A stretch of 35,118 bases of DNA from Gammaproteobacteria bacterium (GTDB lineage Bacteria; Pseudomonadota; Gammaproteobacteria; SZUA-140): contig JADLCS010000016.1 in NCBI GenBank assembly GCA_020847075.1, forward strand, positions 1 through 35,118, given 5' to 3'. A program made the translations under genes and the position numbers. The notes beneath the pieces are model-generated. The model worked only from the letters and a program-made list of their open reading frames with translations, did not search any database and had not been told where the DNA came from. Positions within the stretch are counted from its first letter, which is position 1. Each line of letters begins with the position of its first letter. Positions 1-8,176 of this stretch are shown here, piece by piece.

Positions 1-783
1 CAGCGCCTCCGCGCGCCGGCCCAGGGCGTCGAGGACGATGCCGCGGTTGAGCCAGGCCTCGGCGTAATCCGACCGCAGCGCCAGCACGCGTTCGTAATCG
101 GACAGCGCCTCTTCGGGCCGGTTCAGCTCGCGCAGGATATTTCCCCGGTTGTTCCAGGCCTCGGCATAGCCGGGGTGGGCGGCGAGGGCCTGGGTGTAAG
201 CCGTCAGGGCCTCCTCCCTGCGACCGAGCGTGCGCAGCAGGTTCCCGCGGTTGAAATGCGCCGGGGCGAGCCCGGGCGTGAGCGCCGCGGCGTGTTCGTA
301 GGAGGACAGTGCCTCCTCCGGGCGCGCCAGGGTATCGAGCGCGTTGCCGCGATTGAGCCAGGCCTCGGCATAACCGGGATTCAGCGCGATCGCCCGTTCG
401 TAGGCGGCCAGCGCCTCCCGCGGCCGCGTCAGCGCCTGCAGGATCACGCCGCGGTTGAAGTGGATCTCGGCGGCGTCCGGTTTCAGGGCCAGCGCGCGCT
501 CCATGCCGGCCAGCGCCTCCTCGTGCCGGTGCAGGGCCATCAGTACGTTGCCGCGATTGCAGATCGCGTTGACGGCGGCCGGATCGACCGCGAGCGCCCG
601 GTCGAGCAGGCGCAGGGATTCCTCGCCGCGCCCGCTCTGATACTCCAGCAGGGCGAGCATGCACAGCGTATCGAAGTGATCCGGCTCGGCCGCGAGGATG
701 TCGTGATACAGCGCGGCCGCCTGCGGCAGTTGTCCCGCGCGATGCAGCGTCTGCGCCTGCCTGAAGGCGTCCAGGGTATTCAT
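1..783 (-). CDS. Tetratricopeptide-repeat (TPR) protein, C-terminus cut by window edge
   Basis: The reverse strand is open from an ATG at 783-781 to base 1 with no stop, giving 261 codons of an incomplete gene. It begins MNTLDAFRQAQTLHRAGQ and continues as about seven 34-residue TPR units of the type NRGN-L-x-x-L-x-R-x-E-EAL-x-Y-x-x-ALAL-x-P-x-YAEA. TPR arrays are protein-interaction solenoids. The repeat phrasing and the opening (HFDTLCMLALLE, QSGRGEESL) closely match the TPR-glycosyltransferase gene at 9126-11099, so the two are paralogues. By analogy the missing C-terminus may carry a glycosyltransferase or sulfotransferase domain, but this cannot be seen. Upstream (784-1056) is a gap shared with the divergent gene at 1057. 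It contains an AT-rich patch around 932-960 that could hold promoters. Confidence 0.9.
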   Translation of the reverse strand, partial: MNTLDAFRQAQTLHRAGQLPQAAALYHDILAAEPDHFDTLCMLALLEYQSGRGEESLRLLDRALAVDPAAVNAICNRGNVLMALHRHEEALAGMERALALKPDAAEIHFNRGVILQALTRPREALAAYERAIALNPGYAEAWLNRGNALDTLARPEEALSSYEHAAALTPGLAPAHFNRGNLLRTLGRREEALTAYTQALAAHPGYAEAWNNRGNILRELNRPEEALSDYERVLALRSDYAEAWLNRGIVLDALGRRAEAL

Positions 784-1056
784 GGGCGGGCGGCGTCCGG
801 AGTCGAACGCCGCCCGGTCCGGAGGCGGCGCGGGGCGGCGGGTTCGTCGGCTGCGGTCAGCGTGGCATTCATCATGATCCCGTAGGTCGGGCGATGCCGT
901 CGCTCGTGGCGCCGCGCTGCCCGTGTCCGCCCATATATTAAGGTTTGCTGTGCTAGTATAGCCACCGGGTTTACGAAGCGATCCGCCCCGCCGGGCGGTA
1001 TCCGGCCGCCCCGGAGGCGCCGGATCGCAGGCGATTTCCAGACGAAGGGGGTTTCC

Positions 1057-2643
1057 GTGAGTGGTGGAGGAGAATCCGCCGCGCCGCGCGCGCCGTGGCT
1101 GTTGCTGACGCTGGCGTTTACCGAGGGCGCGGCCGTGATGGTCGCGGAGCTCGTCGGCGCCAAGATGCTCGCGCCGCTCTATGGGAACTCGCTCTACGTC
1201 TGGGGCGCGACCATCGGTGTCACGCTCGTCAGCCTGACCCTCGGCTATTATCTGGGCGGCCTGCTGTCGTACCGCCGCCGGCGCGCCGAGATCGTATTCT
1301 GGTTCATGCTGGTCGCGGCGTTTCTGGTCGCGCTCATGCCGACGCTCGCGCACCGGCTGATGACCGTGCTCGACGGGATGGGCGCGGTGAGCGCGATCCT
1401 GCTGGTGACGTCCCTGTATCTGCTGCCGCCCCTGTTGCTGCTCGGGGCGACGACGCCCCTGATCATCTCGATCCTGTCGCGCGACGTGGCCGATGCCGGC
1501 GGGGTGGCGGGCAGGGTGTACGCCGTCTCCACCGTGGGCGGTATCCTCGGCACCTTTGCCGCGGGATTTTATCTGATCCCGGGTTTCGGGTTGACGCGGA
1601 CGGCGATCGCGGGCGGCGTCGTGCTGGCGATCCTGCCCTTCATTCTGTTGCTGCGTCTGCGGCACTGGCCGGCGTTGCTGTATCCGCCGGCCCTGGCGCT
1701 GCTGCTGTTCCTGCCCGGCGCGGCGGAGAAGCCTCATCCGGGCGTCAGGGTGCTGTATCAATCCGAGGGCTTGCTGGGCCAGCTCAAGGTGGTGGATATC
1801 TCGTATACGACTCCCGACGGCCGTTCCCACAGGAATGACCGGATCCTGTTCGTCAATCGCGCCGGGCAGACCTGGGTCAATCTCGATACGGGAGAGGCGG
1901 AGTGGGACTATGTGCATTATCTGAAGAGCATCGGGAGCGTGTTGCCGCCGGGCGCCCGCGTGCTGCTGCTGGGTCTCGGCGGCGGCATGACCGCGCGCAA
2001 TATGCAGGCGATCGGGCACCGTGTCGACAGCGTGGAACTCGACCCGCGCGTCCCCGACATCGCCCGCCGCTATTTCGGCCTGTCGCCGGACAGTGCCGTG
2101 ATCGTCGATGATGGGCGCCACTACCTCCGCAGTACCCGTCAGCGCTATGACCTGATCATCTTCGACGTTTACCAGGCCGAGATCCCTCCGGCCCATATGC
2201 TGACGGTGGAGACCTTCCGCGAACTGCAGCAGCGGCTGAATCCCGGCGGGCTGGTCGTCATCAGCTACACCGGTTTCCTGACCGGTTCGACCGGTTACGG
2301 GGCGAGATCCATCTACAGAACCCTGCTCGAGGCCGGCTACACGGTACACCTGATTCCGACCGGGACCCGGGAGGAGGCGCGCAACAATATCTACATCGCC
2401 ACGCTCGGCGCGATCGATTTCAGCCGGCCGCGCGCGCCGCTCGTCGTCGAGGGCCGCGTACGCCCGCTGCCGGAACTGTTCGTCGATCCCGCCCGGCTCG
2501 ATCTGGAGCAGGCCATGGTGCTGCGCGACGATCAACCCATTCTCGAGAAGCTCAACCTGGAGGCCGCCGCCATCTGGCGCGCGGGCTATTACCAGGCCTT
2601 CACCCGGCCCTTCCTCGACATGGGGATTCCCCTGTTCGAATAG
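1057..2643 (+). CDS. Membrane protein fused to spermidine-synthase-like methyltransferase domain
   Basis: 528 residues from a GTG start; an AAGGGGG Shine-Dalgarno lies just upstream. Residues about 13-220 are a hydrophobic multi-pass domain (roughly seven or eight segments) of the MFS-like type often fused to SpeE homologues. Residues about 230-528 are a Rossmann methyltransferase fold with GLGGG (306-310), an acidic strand end (VELD, 327-330), DDGR (351-354) and IIFDVYQ (367-373). True spermidine synthases have a DSTDP-like motif at the last site, carrying the catalytic and polyamine-binding acids. Here only the first Asp remains, so polyamine synthesis is doubtful and another aminopropyl- or methyl-transfer reaction is possible. 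It is tail-to-tail with a membrane-domain-only paralogue 15 bp away. The substrate is unknown. Confidence 0.85.
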   Translation: MSGGGESAAPRAPWLLLTLAFTEGAAVMVAELVGAKMLAPLYGNSLYVWGATIGVTLVSLTLGYYLGGLLSYRRRRAEIVFWFMLVAAFLVALMPTLAHRLMTVLDGMGAVSAILLVTSLYLLPPLLLLGATTPLIISILSRDVADAGGVAGRVYAVSTVGGILGTFAAGFYLIPGFGLTRTAIAGGVVLAILPFILLLRLRHWPALLYPPALALLLFLPGAAEKPHPGVRVLYQSEGLLGQLKVVDISYTTPDGRSHRNDRILFVNRAGQTWVNLDTGEAEWDYVHYLKSIGSVLPPGARVLLLGLGGGMTARNMQAIGHRVDSVELDPRVPDIARRYFGLSPDSAVIVDDGRHYLRSTRQRYDLIIFDVYQAEIPPAHMLTVETFRELQQRLNPGGLVVISYTGFLTGSTGYGARSIYRTLLEAGYTVHLIPTGTREEARNNIYIATLGAIDFSRPRAPLVVEGRVRPLPELFVDPARLDLEQAMVLRDDQPILEKLNLEAAAIWRAGYYQAFTRPFLDMGIPLFE

Positions 2644-2658
2644 GGTTCGCGGCTCCGG

Positions 2659-3279
2659 CTATTGCCCGGTGATCCGTCGTTCGAGGCCGGAAAAATACAG
2701 GAAGGGAAACAGCGCCAGCGCCGCCGCGGTGAACAGCAGGCTCTCCCGCATGCCGGCCTCCGGGATGGCGTAGAAGGCGACCACGTAGGTGGCGAGGATC
2801 CCGCCCACCGTCGATACCGCGTAGACCGTGCCGGTGGCGTGTCCCACCTTGTCGTCCTGCCCGGAGACCAGCCGGATGATCAGCGGCGAGACCATGCCGA
2901 AGCAGATCAGCGGGGGGACCAGGAATGCCAGGCATGAAAGGGTGATGCCCCAGCGCAGGTCGAGTCCCAGCGTGGCCGTCATGACCAGGCGGGCGCTCCA
3001 GGGCATGAGCATCACCAGGACGGCGGAAGCCAGCATGATGAGATAGAGGGCGCGCTTGCAGGGAAAGCGCCGCGAAACCCGTCCACCGAGGAAATAGCCC
3101 ACGGTGAGTCCGCCCAGGGTCAGCGCCAGCACCGCCGCCCAGACGTAGAGCGAGTTTCCATAGAAGGGGGCGACGAGCTTGGCGCCGGTGATCTCGACGG
3201 CCATCACCGCACCGCCCTCGACGAACGACACGATGAACAGAAACCAGAAGGTCAGCAGGGAGTGACGCGTCTGTTCCAT
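2659..3279 (-). CDS. Membrane-domain-only paralogue of the fused spermidine-synthase-like protein
   Basis: 206 residues, starting at MEQTRHSLL (ATG at 3279-3277). The frame is open further upstream, but that part is Arg/Ser-rich and unlike the family. The Shine-Dalgarno is weak, so the start rests on similarity. The whole protein aligns with residues about 13-200 of the product of 1057-2643; both have GNSLYVW, a Gly-rich GYFLGG/GYYLGG segment and VYAVSTVGGIL. It stops where the methyltransferase domain would begin. About six hydrophobic segments are visible and no SAM-binding motif exists. It is therefore either a half-protein kept after duplication or a separately encoded membrane partner. 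The two genes converge with only 15 bp between stops and no terminator. The function is unknown. Confidence 0.8.
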   Translation of the reverse strand: MEQTRHSLLTFWFLFIVSFVEGGAVMAVEITGAKLVAPFYGNSLYVWAAVLALTLGGLTVGYFLGGRVSRRFPCKRALYLIMLASAVLVMLMPWSARLVMTATLGLDLRWGITLSCLAFLVPPLICFGMVSPLIIRLVSGQDDKVGHATGTVYAVSTVGGILATYVVAFYAIPEAGMRESLLFTAAALALFPFLYFSGLERRITGQ

Positions 3280-3428
3280 GAGGTCCGGGGTTCTGTGGCT
3301 GCGGGTTCGGGCGGCCGATCGCGCCGCCGTGGATAGGCTGGCGCCATTTAAACAAATTTTGCGCCGCCTCGCCAGCGCGCCCATGCTACCCTTATAGCCG
3401 GACATCGGATTCATGGCTTCGAACGCGC

Positions 3429-4091
3429 ATGCAGAAACGCCTCATTATGCTGGCGTCTTACCCCCGTAGCGGGAACACCTATCTCCGCACGATACTCTGG
3501 CACTGTTTCAAGCTCCCTTCCGCAAGCGTCTACCAGCAGGATCTGCTGGGTGCCAAGTCACTGGAACGCTACGTGGGCCATGTCGAGATCGCCCCGGGAG
3601 AGTTGCAAAACTGGCCGGGAAAAAAGGGGATCCAGGCGGTCAAGACTCACAAATATCCTGTGGATGACACGCCCGCGATCTATGTGGTACGGGACGGCCG
3701 GGCGGCGAGCGTGAGCCTGTGGGAATTCATCAACAGGAAGATCTCTCTGGATGAGGTGATCGCGGGTGACCATCTGTATGGCACCTGGGCGAATCACCTG
3801 TCGGCCTGGCGGCCCTGGGAACGGCCGGACACGCTTCTGCTGCGCTATGAGGATATGGTCGCGCGGTTGCCGTTCGTCCTGGATGAGATCAGTCGCTATT
3901 TGGGGCTCAAGATCCTCGCCCATAAGGTGCCCGAGCGGGACAGAATCGCCGACATCGCCTTGATCTGGGTGAGACGGCAAACCGATTGGCGTGAATGCAT
4001 CGATGATCGTCAACTCGAACTGTTTGAAAGGATCAACGGGGCCATGATGCGCAGGATGGGCTACGGATCGCCTGCCCCTCCCTCTATCTGA
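3429..4091 (+). CDS. Sulfotransferase family protein (PAPS-dependent)
   Basis: 220 residues. The N-terminus carries the 5'-phosphosulfate-binding loop SYPRSGNTYLR (residues about 9-19). The middle carries the 3'-phosphate-binding segment YVVRDGRAASVS followed by SLWEF, and LLRYEDM lies further on. These are the defining motifs of the cytosolic-type sulfotransferase fold, which moves sulfate from PAPS to a hydroxyl or amino group of a glycan, lipid or small molecule. There is no signal peptide. At 220 residues it is short for the family (usually 250-300) but both cofactor motifs are intact. The Shine-Dalgarno is poor; an alternative ATG lies at 3450, close to the first motif. It is divergent from the gene at 2659-3279 and stands alone. 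The acceptor cannot be read from sequence; the nearby TPR and glycosyltransferase genes suggest a glycan. Confidence 0.85.
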   Translation: MQKRLIMLASYPRSGNTYLRTILWHCFKLPSASVYQQDLLGAKSLERYVGHVEIAPGELQNWPGKKGIQAVKTHKYPVDDTPAIYVVRDGRAASVSLWEFINRKISLDEVIAGDHLYGTWANHLSAWRPWERPDTLLLRYEDMVARLPFVLDEISRYLGLKILAHKVPERDRIADIALIWVRRQTDWRECIDDRQLELFERINGAMMRRMGYGSPAPPSI

Positions 4092-4229
4092 AAGTGCGCT
4101 GCCGCCGGCTTGGCCCCTCTGTCCAGGCTATATAGGTTCCCCCGTCCATGCCTGTTAAAATGGCATCGGCCGATTGAACGGCAAGGCGGCGTTCATCGCT
4201 TCAACGGGGATTGAAGGGAAGGGCGATCA

Positions 4230-4697
4230 ATGAAACAGGTTTCCGGGGTTAAGGCCGGCGTTCTGGCCATCGTCGTCGCGCTGATGGCGGGCTGTGCCTC
4301 TACGCTGACGGGGGATTCCTACTCCCGCGACGAGGCGCGCCGTCCGCAGCAGGTACAGATCGGCGTGATCGAGTTCGTGCGGCCCGTCGTCATCGAGGGC
4401 ACCAAGACGCCGATCGGGGCCGGGGCGGGCGCCATCATCGGCGGCATCGCCGGGGGCGCGGTGGGCGAGGGGCGCGGCAGCGCCATCAGTTCCGTGCTGG
4501 GATCGGTGGCGGGCGGTCTCGCGGGCGCCGCGGCGGAGGAGCAGGTGACGAAGCGTCAGGGCGTCGAAGTCACGGTGCGCCTGGAGAGCGGCAAGGTGAT
4601 CGCCGTGGTGCAGGAAGAGACGTCCAGCGAGACCTTCACCGTCGGCGAACGCGTGCGCGTACTGACGGTCGGCGGCACGATGCGCGTCAGTCACTGA
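4230..4697 (+). CDS. SlyB-like glycine-zipper outer-membrane lipoprotein
   Basis: 155 residues. A short basic start and hydrophobic core end in the lipobox LMAGC, making Cys22 the lipidated residue. The centre (about residues 62-105) is a Gly/Ala-rich glycine zipper (GAGAGAIIGGIAGG and a second GSVAGGLAGAAA half) of the Rick_17kDa/SlyB family. The C-terminal third is a small beta-rich domain (VTVRLESGKVIAVVQE). Family members are abundant outer-membrane lipoproteins; SlyB of enterics is induced by PhoPQ and protects the outer membrane. The Shine-Dalgarno is purine-rich (GAAGGGAAGGG). The upstream gap 4092-4229 has AT-rich spots at 4129-4136 and 4156-4161 that may be -10 elements, but no convincing -35. 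The gene stands alone. Confidence 0.88.
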   Translation: MKQVSGVKAGVLAIVVALMAGCASTLTGDSYSRDEARRPQQVQIGVIEFVRPVVIEGTKTPIGAGAGAIIGGIAGGAVGEGRGSAISSVLGSVAGGLAGAAAEEQVTKRQGVEVTVRLESGKVIAVVQEETSSETFTVGERVRVLTVGGTMRVSH

Positions 4698-4708
4698 TCG
4701 ATGGATCC

Positions 4709-4787
4709 CCCGGGGGATTTCCCCGGGCACGGTTTCCGCCGCATCCCCTGATCTCGAGAGGGGGCGCCCGCGTCGACTGGCGCGGGC
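4709..4787. terminator. Two GC-rich hairpins between convergent genes
   Basis: CCCGGGG (4709-4715) pairs with CCCCGGG (4721-4727) around a 5-nt loop. GCCCGCG (4766-4772) pairs with CGCGGGC (4781-4787) around an 8-nt loop. They lie between the convergent stops of the SlyB-like and dehydrogenase genes. Neither has a clear T-run, so intrinsic termination is likely but not certain. Confidence 0.45.
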
Positions 4788-4835
4788 AAAGACCGGTGTG
4801 CAATGTTTCCCCCGCGGTGGCGGAGAGGGCCGGGG

Positions 4836-6260
4836 CTAGGCGGTGCGTCTCTGCGTGTGTTCGCCGCCGGCCTCTTCCAGTCTGGCCTGGGCATCCCGCA
4901 GGGCCGTGCGCAGGCCTTCCTCGATCACCGGGTGATAGAACGGCATTTCCAGCGTCTGCTGCACGGTGAGACCGGCCTGGATGGCCCAGGCGAGCAGGTG
5001 GGCGAGATGCTCCGCATCCGGGGCCATCATCTCGGCGCCGAGCAGGCGCCCGTTCCGGGTATCGGCATAGACGTGCAGCACTCCCTTGTTGCGCAGCATC
5101 ACGCGGCTTCTGCCCTGGTCCTCGAAGGAGACGCGTCCGGTGACGAAGCTCCCCGGAGTAAGGTCGGCGTGGCGTGTCCCCGTGACCGCGAGCTGCGGGT
5201 CCGAAAAGACGATGGACAGCGGCACGCGGCGCAGGCCGGGATGGACGGCGGGGTAGCCGGCGGCGTTCACGCCCGCGATGCGGCCTTCATCCGCGGCCTC
5301 GTGCAACAGCGGGAGGTCGTTATCGGCGTCTCCCGCGATGAAGACAGAGCTGGCGCCGCACTGCATGGTGCGGCGGTCGAACAGCGGTACGCCGCGCGCG
5401 TCGAGCGCGAGCGAGGTGTTCTCCAGGCCGAGGTTGCGTACATTCGGTGTACGCCCCGTGGCCACGACCACGTAATCGACGATGTCGCGGCGGGCCTTGC
5501 CTGTACGATCCTCATAGCGCACGGCGACGCCGCCTTCCACCGGTTCCAGGGAATGAACCGCGGCGTCCGCGTCGAGATAGAATTCTTCCTGGAAGGCGCG
5601 CGTCGCATAAGCGCGCACCTCGGGGTCGGTGAAGGGACCCACCAGATGTCCTTTGCCGAACATGAGTACCTTTACGCCCAGCCGGTGCAGCGCCTGTCCG
5701 AGTTCGAGGCCGATGACGCCGGGCCCGAAGACCGCCACTGATTCCGGCAGATCGTCCCAGGCGAAGATGTCGTCATTGACGAGCGCGCGTTCACCCAGCC
5801 CGTGGAACATCGGCGGGACACCGGGAGACGAGCCGGTGGCGATGACGGCGCGCGCGAAGCGGATACGCGTGTGTTCATCCACCTGTAGGGTGTGGTCATC
5901 TGTGAAACGGGCGTAGCCCCGGATCTTGTCCTCCTCGGGGAGGGTGGCGACGCCATTCAGAACAAAGCCGACGAAGCGGTCGCGTTCGCGCTTCACCCGC
6001 GCCATCACCGCGGGTCCGTCGACGCTGACGGAGCCCTCCAGCCGCAGACCGAACTCCGGCCATCGGGCCGGGACGTGGGCCGCCTCGGCGGCGGCGATCA
6101 GCAGTTTGCTCGGCATACAGCCGACACGCGCGCAGGTGGTACCGTAGGGGCCGCCCTCGATGATCACGGTGCGTTTCCCCGCGGCGACGGCCGCCCGATA
6201 GGCGGCGAGGCCGGCGGTCCCGGCGCCGATGACGGCGACATCGACTTCAAGGTCCTTCAT
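4836..6260 (-). CDS. Dihydrolipoamide-dehydrogenase-like pyridine nucleotide-disulfide oxidoreductase
   Basis: 474 residues, preceded by a GGGAG ribosome site. Domains in order: an FAD dinucleotide fold (VIGAGTAGLAA, residues about 10-20); the redox-active disulfide TTCARVGCMPSK (C-x4-C); an NAD(P) fold (FGPGVIGLELGQALHRLG); the second FAD motif (VFIAGDAD); and a C-terminal dimerisation domain. The catalytic His-Glu dyad is present as FYHPVIEEGL, replacing the usual HAHPTLSE. The acidic residue that normally closes the second NAD strand is missing (VLMFGKGH), so NAD specificity is uncertain. It lies 72 bp downstream of the peroxiredoxin-glutaredoxin hybrid on the same strand. No 2-oxoacid dehydrogenase genes are nearby. 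A role as a reductase in peroxide defence is therefore more likely than central metabolism; this is inference from context. Confidence 0.85.
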   Translation of the reverse strand: MKDLEVDVAVIGAGTAGLAAYRAAVAAGKRTVIIEGGPYGTTCARVGCMPSKLLIAAAEAAHVPARWPEFGLRLEGSVSVDGPAVMARVKRERDRFVGFVLNGVATLPEEDKIRGYARFTDDHTLQVDEHTRIRFARAVIATGSSPGVPPMFHGLGERALVNDDIFAWDDLPESVAVFGPGVIGLELGQALHRLGVKVLMFGKGHLVGPFTDPEVRAYATRAFQEEFYLDADAAVHSLEPVEGGVAVRYEDRTGKARRDIVDYVVVATGRTPNVRNLGLENTSLALDARGVPLFDRRTMQCGASSVFIAGDADNDLPLLHEAADEGRIAGVNAAGYPAVHPGLRRVPLSIVFSDPQLAVTGTRHADLTPGSFVTGRVSFEDQGRSRVMLRNKGVLHVYADTRNGRLLGAEMMAPDAEHLAHLLAWAIQAGLTVQQTLEMPFYHPVIEEGLRTALRDAQARLEEAGGEHTQRRTA

Positions 6261-6332
6261 GAGTCTCCCTCTCGTTGTGGAATGGGACAGGGTTGCGGCG
6301 GCCGCTGTCGCGGCCGCCCCGATCCATCGCCG

Positions 6333-7070
6333 TCAGGCCGCCCGTTTCGCCCACCGCTCGAGCTCCTCGAGACCGCCGATGAGCTCTCCGTTGACGAATA
6401 CCTGCGGCACCGTCTTCTTGCCCGCGACCGCGCCGACCACCTTGCTGCGCGTGGTATGGGCCAGCGGTATCTCGGCGTAATCATAACCGAGCTCTGTCAG
6501 CAGGGACTTGGCCTTGGCGCAGAACTGGCAGCCCTCGCGCGTGAAGATGGCCACCTGGTCGGGCTTCTTCGCCTTCGGGTTTATATAGCTCAGCATGGTA
6601 TCCGCATCGGAGACCTCGAAGGGGTCGCCGGGCTTTTCCGGCTCGATGAACATCTTCGCCACGACGCCATCCTTCACCAGCATGGAATAGCGCCAGGAGC
6701 GTTTGCCGAAGCCCAGGTCGGATTTATCCACCAGCATGCCCATGCCCGCGGTGAATTCGCCGTTGCCGTCGGGGAGCAGCATCACGTTGTCCGACTCCTG
6801 GTCCTTGGCCCATTCGTTCATCACGAAGGTGTCGTTGACCGAGACGCAGACGATCGCATCGACGCCGTTGTCGAAGAAGGCCGGCGCCAGCTCGTTGAAG
6901 CGCGGCAGATGGGTGGACGAACAGGTGGGGGTGAAGGCCCCAGGCAGGGAGAACACGGCCACCGTCTTGCCCTTGAAGACATCGTCCGTGGTCACGGTTT
7001 TCCATTCATTGTTCTCGCGTACGCGGAAGTTGACCTGCGGGACGCGCTGACCTTCGTGGTTCTGTAACAT
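6333..7070 (-). CDS. Hybrid peroxiredoxin 5-glutaredoxin (glutathione-dependent peroxidase)
   Basis: 245 residues from the ATG at 7070-7068, chosen because AAGGAG precedes it at good spacing; the frame is open 22 codons further up without support. Residues 1 to about 165 are a Prx5 domain with the peroxidatic cysteine in [14 protein letters not shown] (Cys50). Residues about 172-245 are a glutaredoxin domain with CQFC (181-184) and the TVPQVFVNG cis-proline segment. Such hybrids, known from Haemophilus and other proteobacteria, reduce H2O2 and alkyl hydroperoxides using glutathione directly, the Grx domain recycling Cys50. It is divergent from oxyR, with a candidate OxyR site between them, and is followed by a disulfide oxidoreductase that may share its transcript. 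Confidence 0.95.
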   Translation of the reverse strand: MLQNHEGQRVPQVNFRVRENNEWKTVTTDDVFKGKTVAVFSLPGAFTPTCSSTHLPRFNELAPAFFDNGVDAIVCVSVNDTFVMNEWAKDQESDNVMLLPDGNGEFTAGMGMLVDKSDLGFGKRSWRYSMLVKDGVVAKMFIEPEKPGDPFEVSDADTMLSYINPKAKKPDQVAIFTREGCQFCAKAKSLLTELGYDYAEIPLAHTTRSKVVGAVAGKKTVPQVFVNGELIGGLEELERWAKRAA

Positions 7071-7134
7071 CGATAATCTCCTTTCCGGTAGAGTGGGTTG
7101 ATGGTACGGTCCGAAAACTCGGTTCACGCGGTCC

Positions 7135-7164
7135 ACTATAGGGAGCCATCGTAAGCGGGGCCAA
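7135..7164 (-). promoter_or_regulatory. Candidate promoter of the prx-grx hybrid
   Basis: Read on the minus strand, TTGGCC (7164-7159) and TATAGT (7140-7135) are separated by 18 bp. The -35 is imperfect and the OxyR motif abuts it on its upstream side, the classical layout of an OxyR-activated promoter. The leader would be about 58 nt. Confidence 0.5.
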
Positions 7165-7200
7165 TACTATGTTAAGATCATCGCGATAGAGATTTCCTAT
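7164..7200. promoter_or_regulatory. Candidate OxyR-binding site
   Basis: The four-element OxyR pattern ATAG-N7-CTAT-N7-ATAG-N7-CTAT is found as ATAC (7164-7167), AGAT (7175-7178), ATAG (7186-7189) and CTAT (7197-7200), each exactly 7 bp apart: 13 of 16 positions match and the right half is perfect. It lies between oxyR and the hybrid peroxiredoxin. There it could activate the latter and autoregulate oxyR, whose likely promoter (TTAAGA at 7172, TCCTAT at 7195) it would cover. Confidence 0.65.
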
Positions 7201-7231
7201 TGACGGCCCCACGCCGCTGGACGATCCGGTC

Positions 7232-8143
7232 ATGACGCTGACGGAGCTGAGATACATCATCGCGGTCGCCGCGGAACGCCATTTCGGGCGCGCCGCCCAG
7301 CGCTGCTTCGTGAGTCAGCCGAGCCTGAGCGCCGCGGTCAAGAAGCTTGAGGACGAGCTGGGCGTGCTGATCTTCGAGCGGGGAAAGAACGAAGTCCTGG
7401 TGACCCGGATCGGCGCGCAGGTCGTCGCCCAGGCGCGCCGTGCCGTGGAAGAGGCGGAACGCGTCAAGGCGGTGGCGAAGCAGGGCGAAAACCCGCTGGT
7501 CGGCAGCCTTCGTCTCGGTATCATCCATACCATCGCGCCCTATCTGCTGCCCGATCTCGTGGTCGGTCTGCGCGCGCTCGCGCCGGAGATGCCGCTCGAT
7601 ATCGAGGAGAATCTGACCGCCAATCTGGACCAGATGCTGAAGAACGGGCTGGTCGATGCAGCCATCCTCGCGCTGCCGTATGAGGCCGCAGGCGTGGAGA
7701 CCGTCCCGCTCTACGACGAGGAATTCCGCGTCATCGTGCCGTCCCGCCACCCCTGGGCCCGCCGTCGCACGGTCGATGCCGACGAGCTGGCGGAGCAGAA
7801 CCTGCTGCTGCTCAGCATCGGTCACTGCTTCCGCGATCAGGTGCTGGGCGCATGCCATGAATTCGCGCGCGCGCCCGCCTCCGGCAAGCAGGGCAATTCG
7901 CTGGAGACGATCCGCAACATGGTGGCCTCGGGCATGGGGGTCTCGGTCCTCCCGGCGACGGCGCTCACCCCGAAGTATTCGAATCCCCTGATCAGGGCGC
8001 TCGACTTCACCCCGCCGCGACCCACGCGGCGCGTCGTGCTGGCGTACCGCCAGGGGTTTCCCCGTGGGGAGGCGATACAGACGATCGCGCGCGCCTGTTC
8101 CCGGCTCGATCTCCCGATCGTCTCGCTCGCGTCCGCCTCCTGA
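7232..8143 (+). CDS. oxyR: OxyR, LysR-family hydrogen peroxide sensor
   Basis: 303 residues. The N-terminal winged helix (MTLTELRYIIAVAAERHFGR, then AAQRCFVSQPSLSAAVKKLE) is typical of LysR regulators. The effector domain contains GHCFRDQVLGACHE, which places cysteines at exactly 199 and 208, the redox pair of E. coli OxyR. Oxidation by H2O2 forms a disulfide between them and switches the tetramer to an activator of peroxide genes. The ATG at 7232 has a weak ribosome site. It is divergent from the peroxiredoxin hybrid across a 161-bp region with an OxyR motif. Dps, peroxiredoxin and suf-type genes are usual OxyR targets, and all occur within 20 kb here. Confidence 0.95.
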   Translation: MTLTELRYIIAVAAERHFGRAAQRCFVSQPSLSAAVKKLEDELGVLIFERGKNEVLVTRIGAQVVAQARRAVEEAERVKAVAKQGENPLVGSLRLGIIHTIAPYLLPDLVVGLRALAPEMPLDIEENLTANLDQMLKNGLVDAAILALPYEAAGVETVPLYDEEFRVIVPSRHPWARRRTVDADELAEQNLLLLSIGHCFRDQVLGACHEFARAPASGKQGNSLETIRNMVASGMGVSVLPATALTPKYSNPLIRALDFTPPRPTRRVVLAYRQGFPRGEAIQTIARACSRLDLPIVSLASAS

Positions 8144-8160
8144 GCCGGCGGGGCGCCGGC
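8144..8160. terminator. GC hairpin between convergent oxyR and FkbM gene
   Basis: GCCGGCG, a 3-nt GGG loop, then CGCCGGC forms a perfect 7-bp stem starting right after the oxyR stop. No T-run follows on either strand, so it is a candidate shared terminator only. Confidence 0.4.
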
Positions 8161-8176
8161 GGTCCGCGCCGCTCCG

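Noticed and set aside
1057..2643. Annotation as a true spermidine synthase (speE)
   Set aside because: The catalytic region has IIFDVYQ where polyamine synthases have a DSTDP-type motif, and a multi-pass membrane domain is fused.
4836..6260. Annotation as the E3 subunit lpd of pyruvate dehydrogenase
   Set aside because: No E1 or E2 genes are nearby, the HAHPTLSE motif is altered and the NAD-binding acid is missing; context points to peroxide defence.
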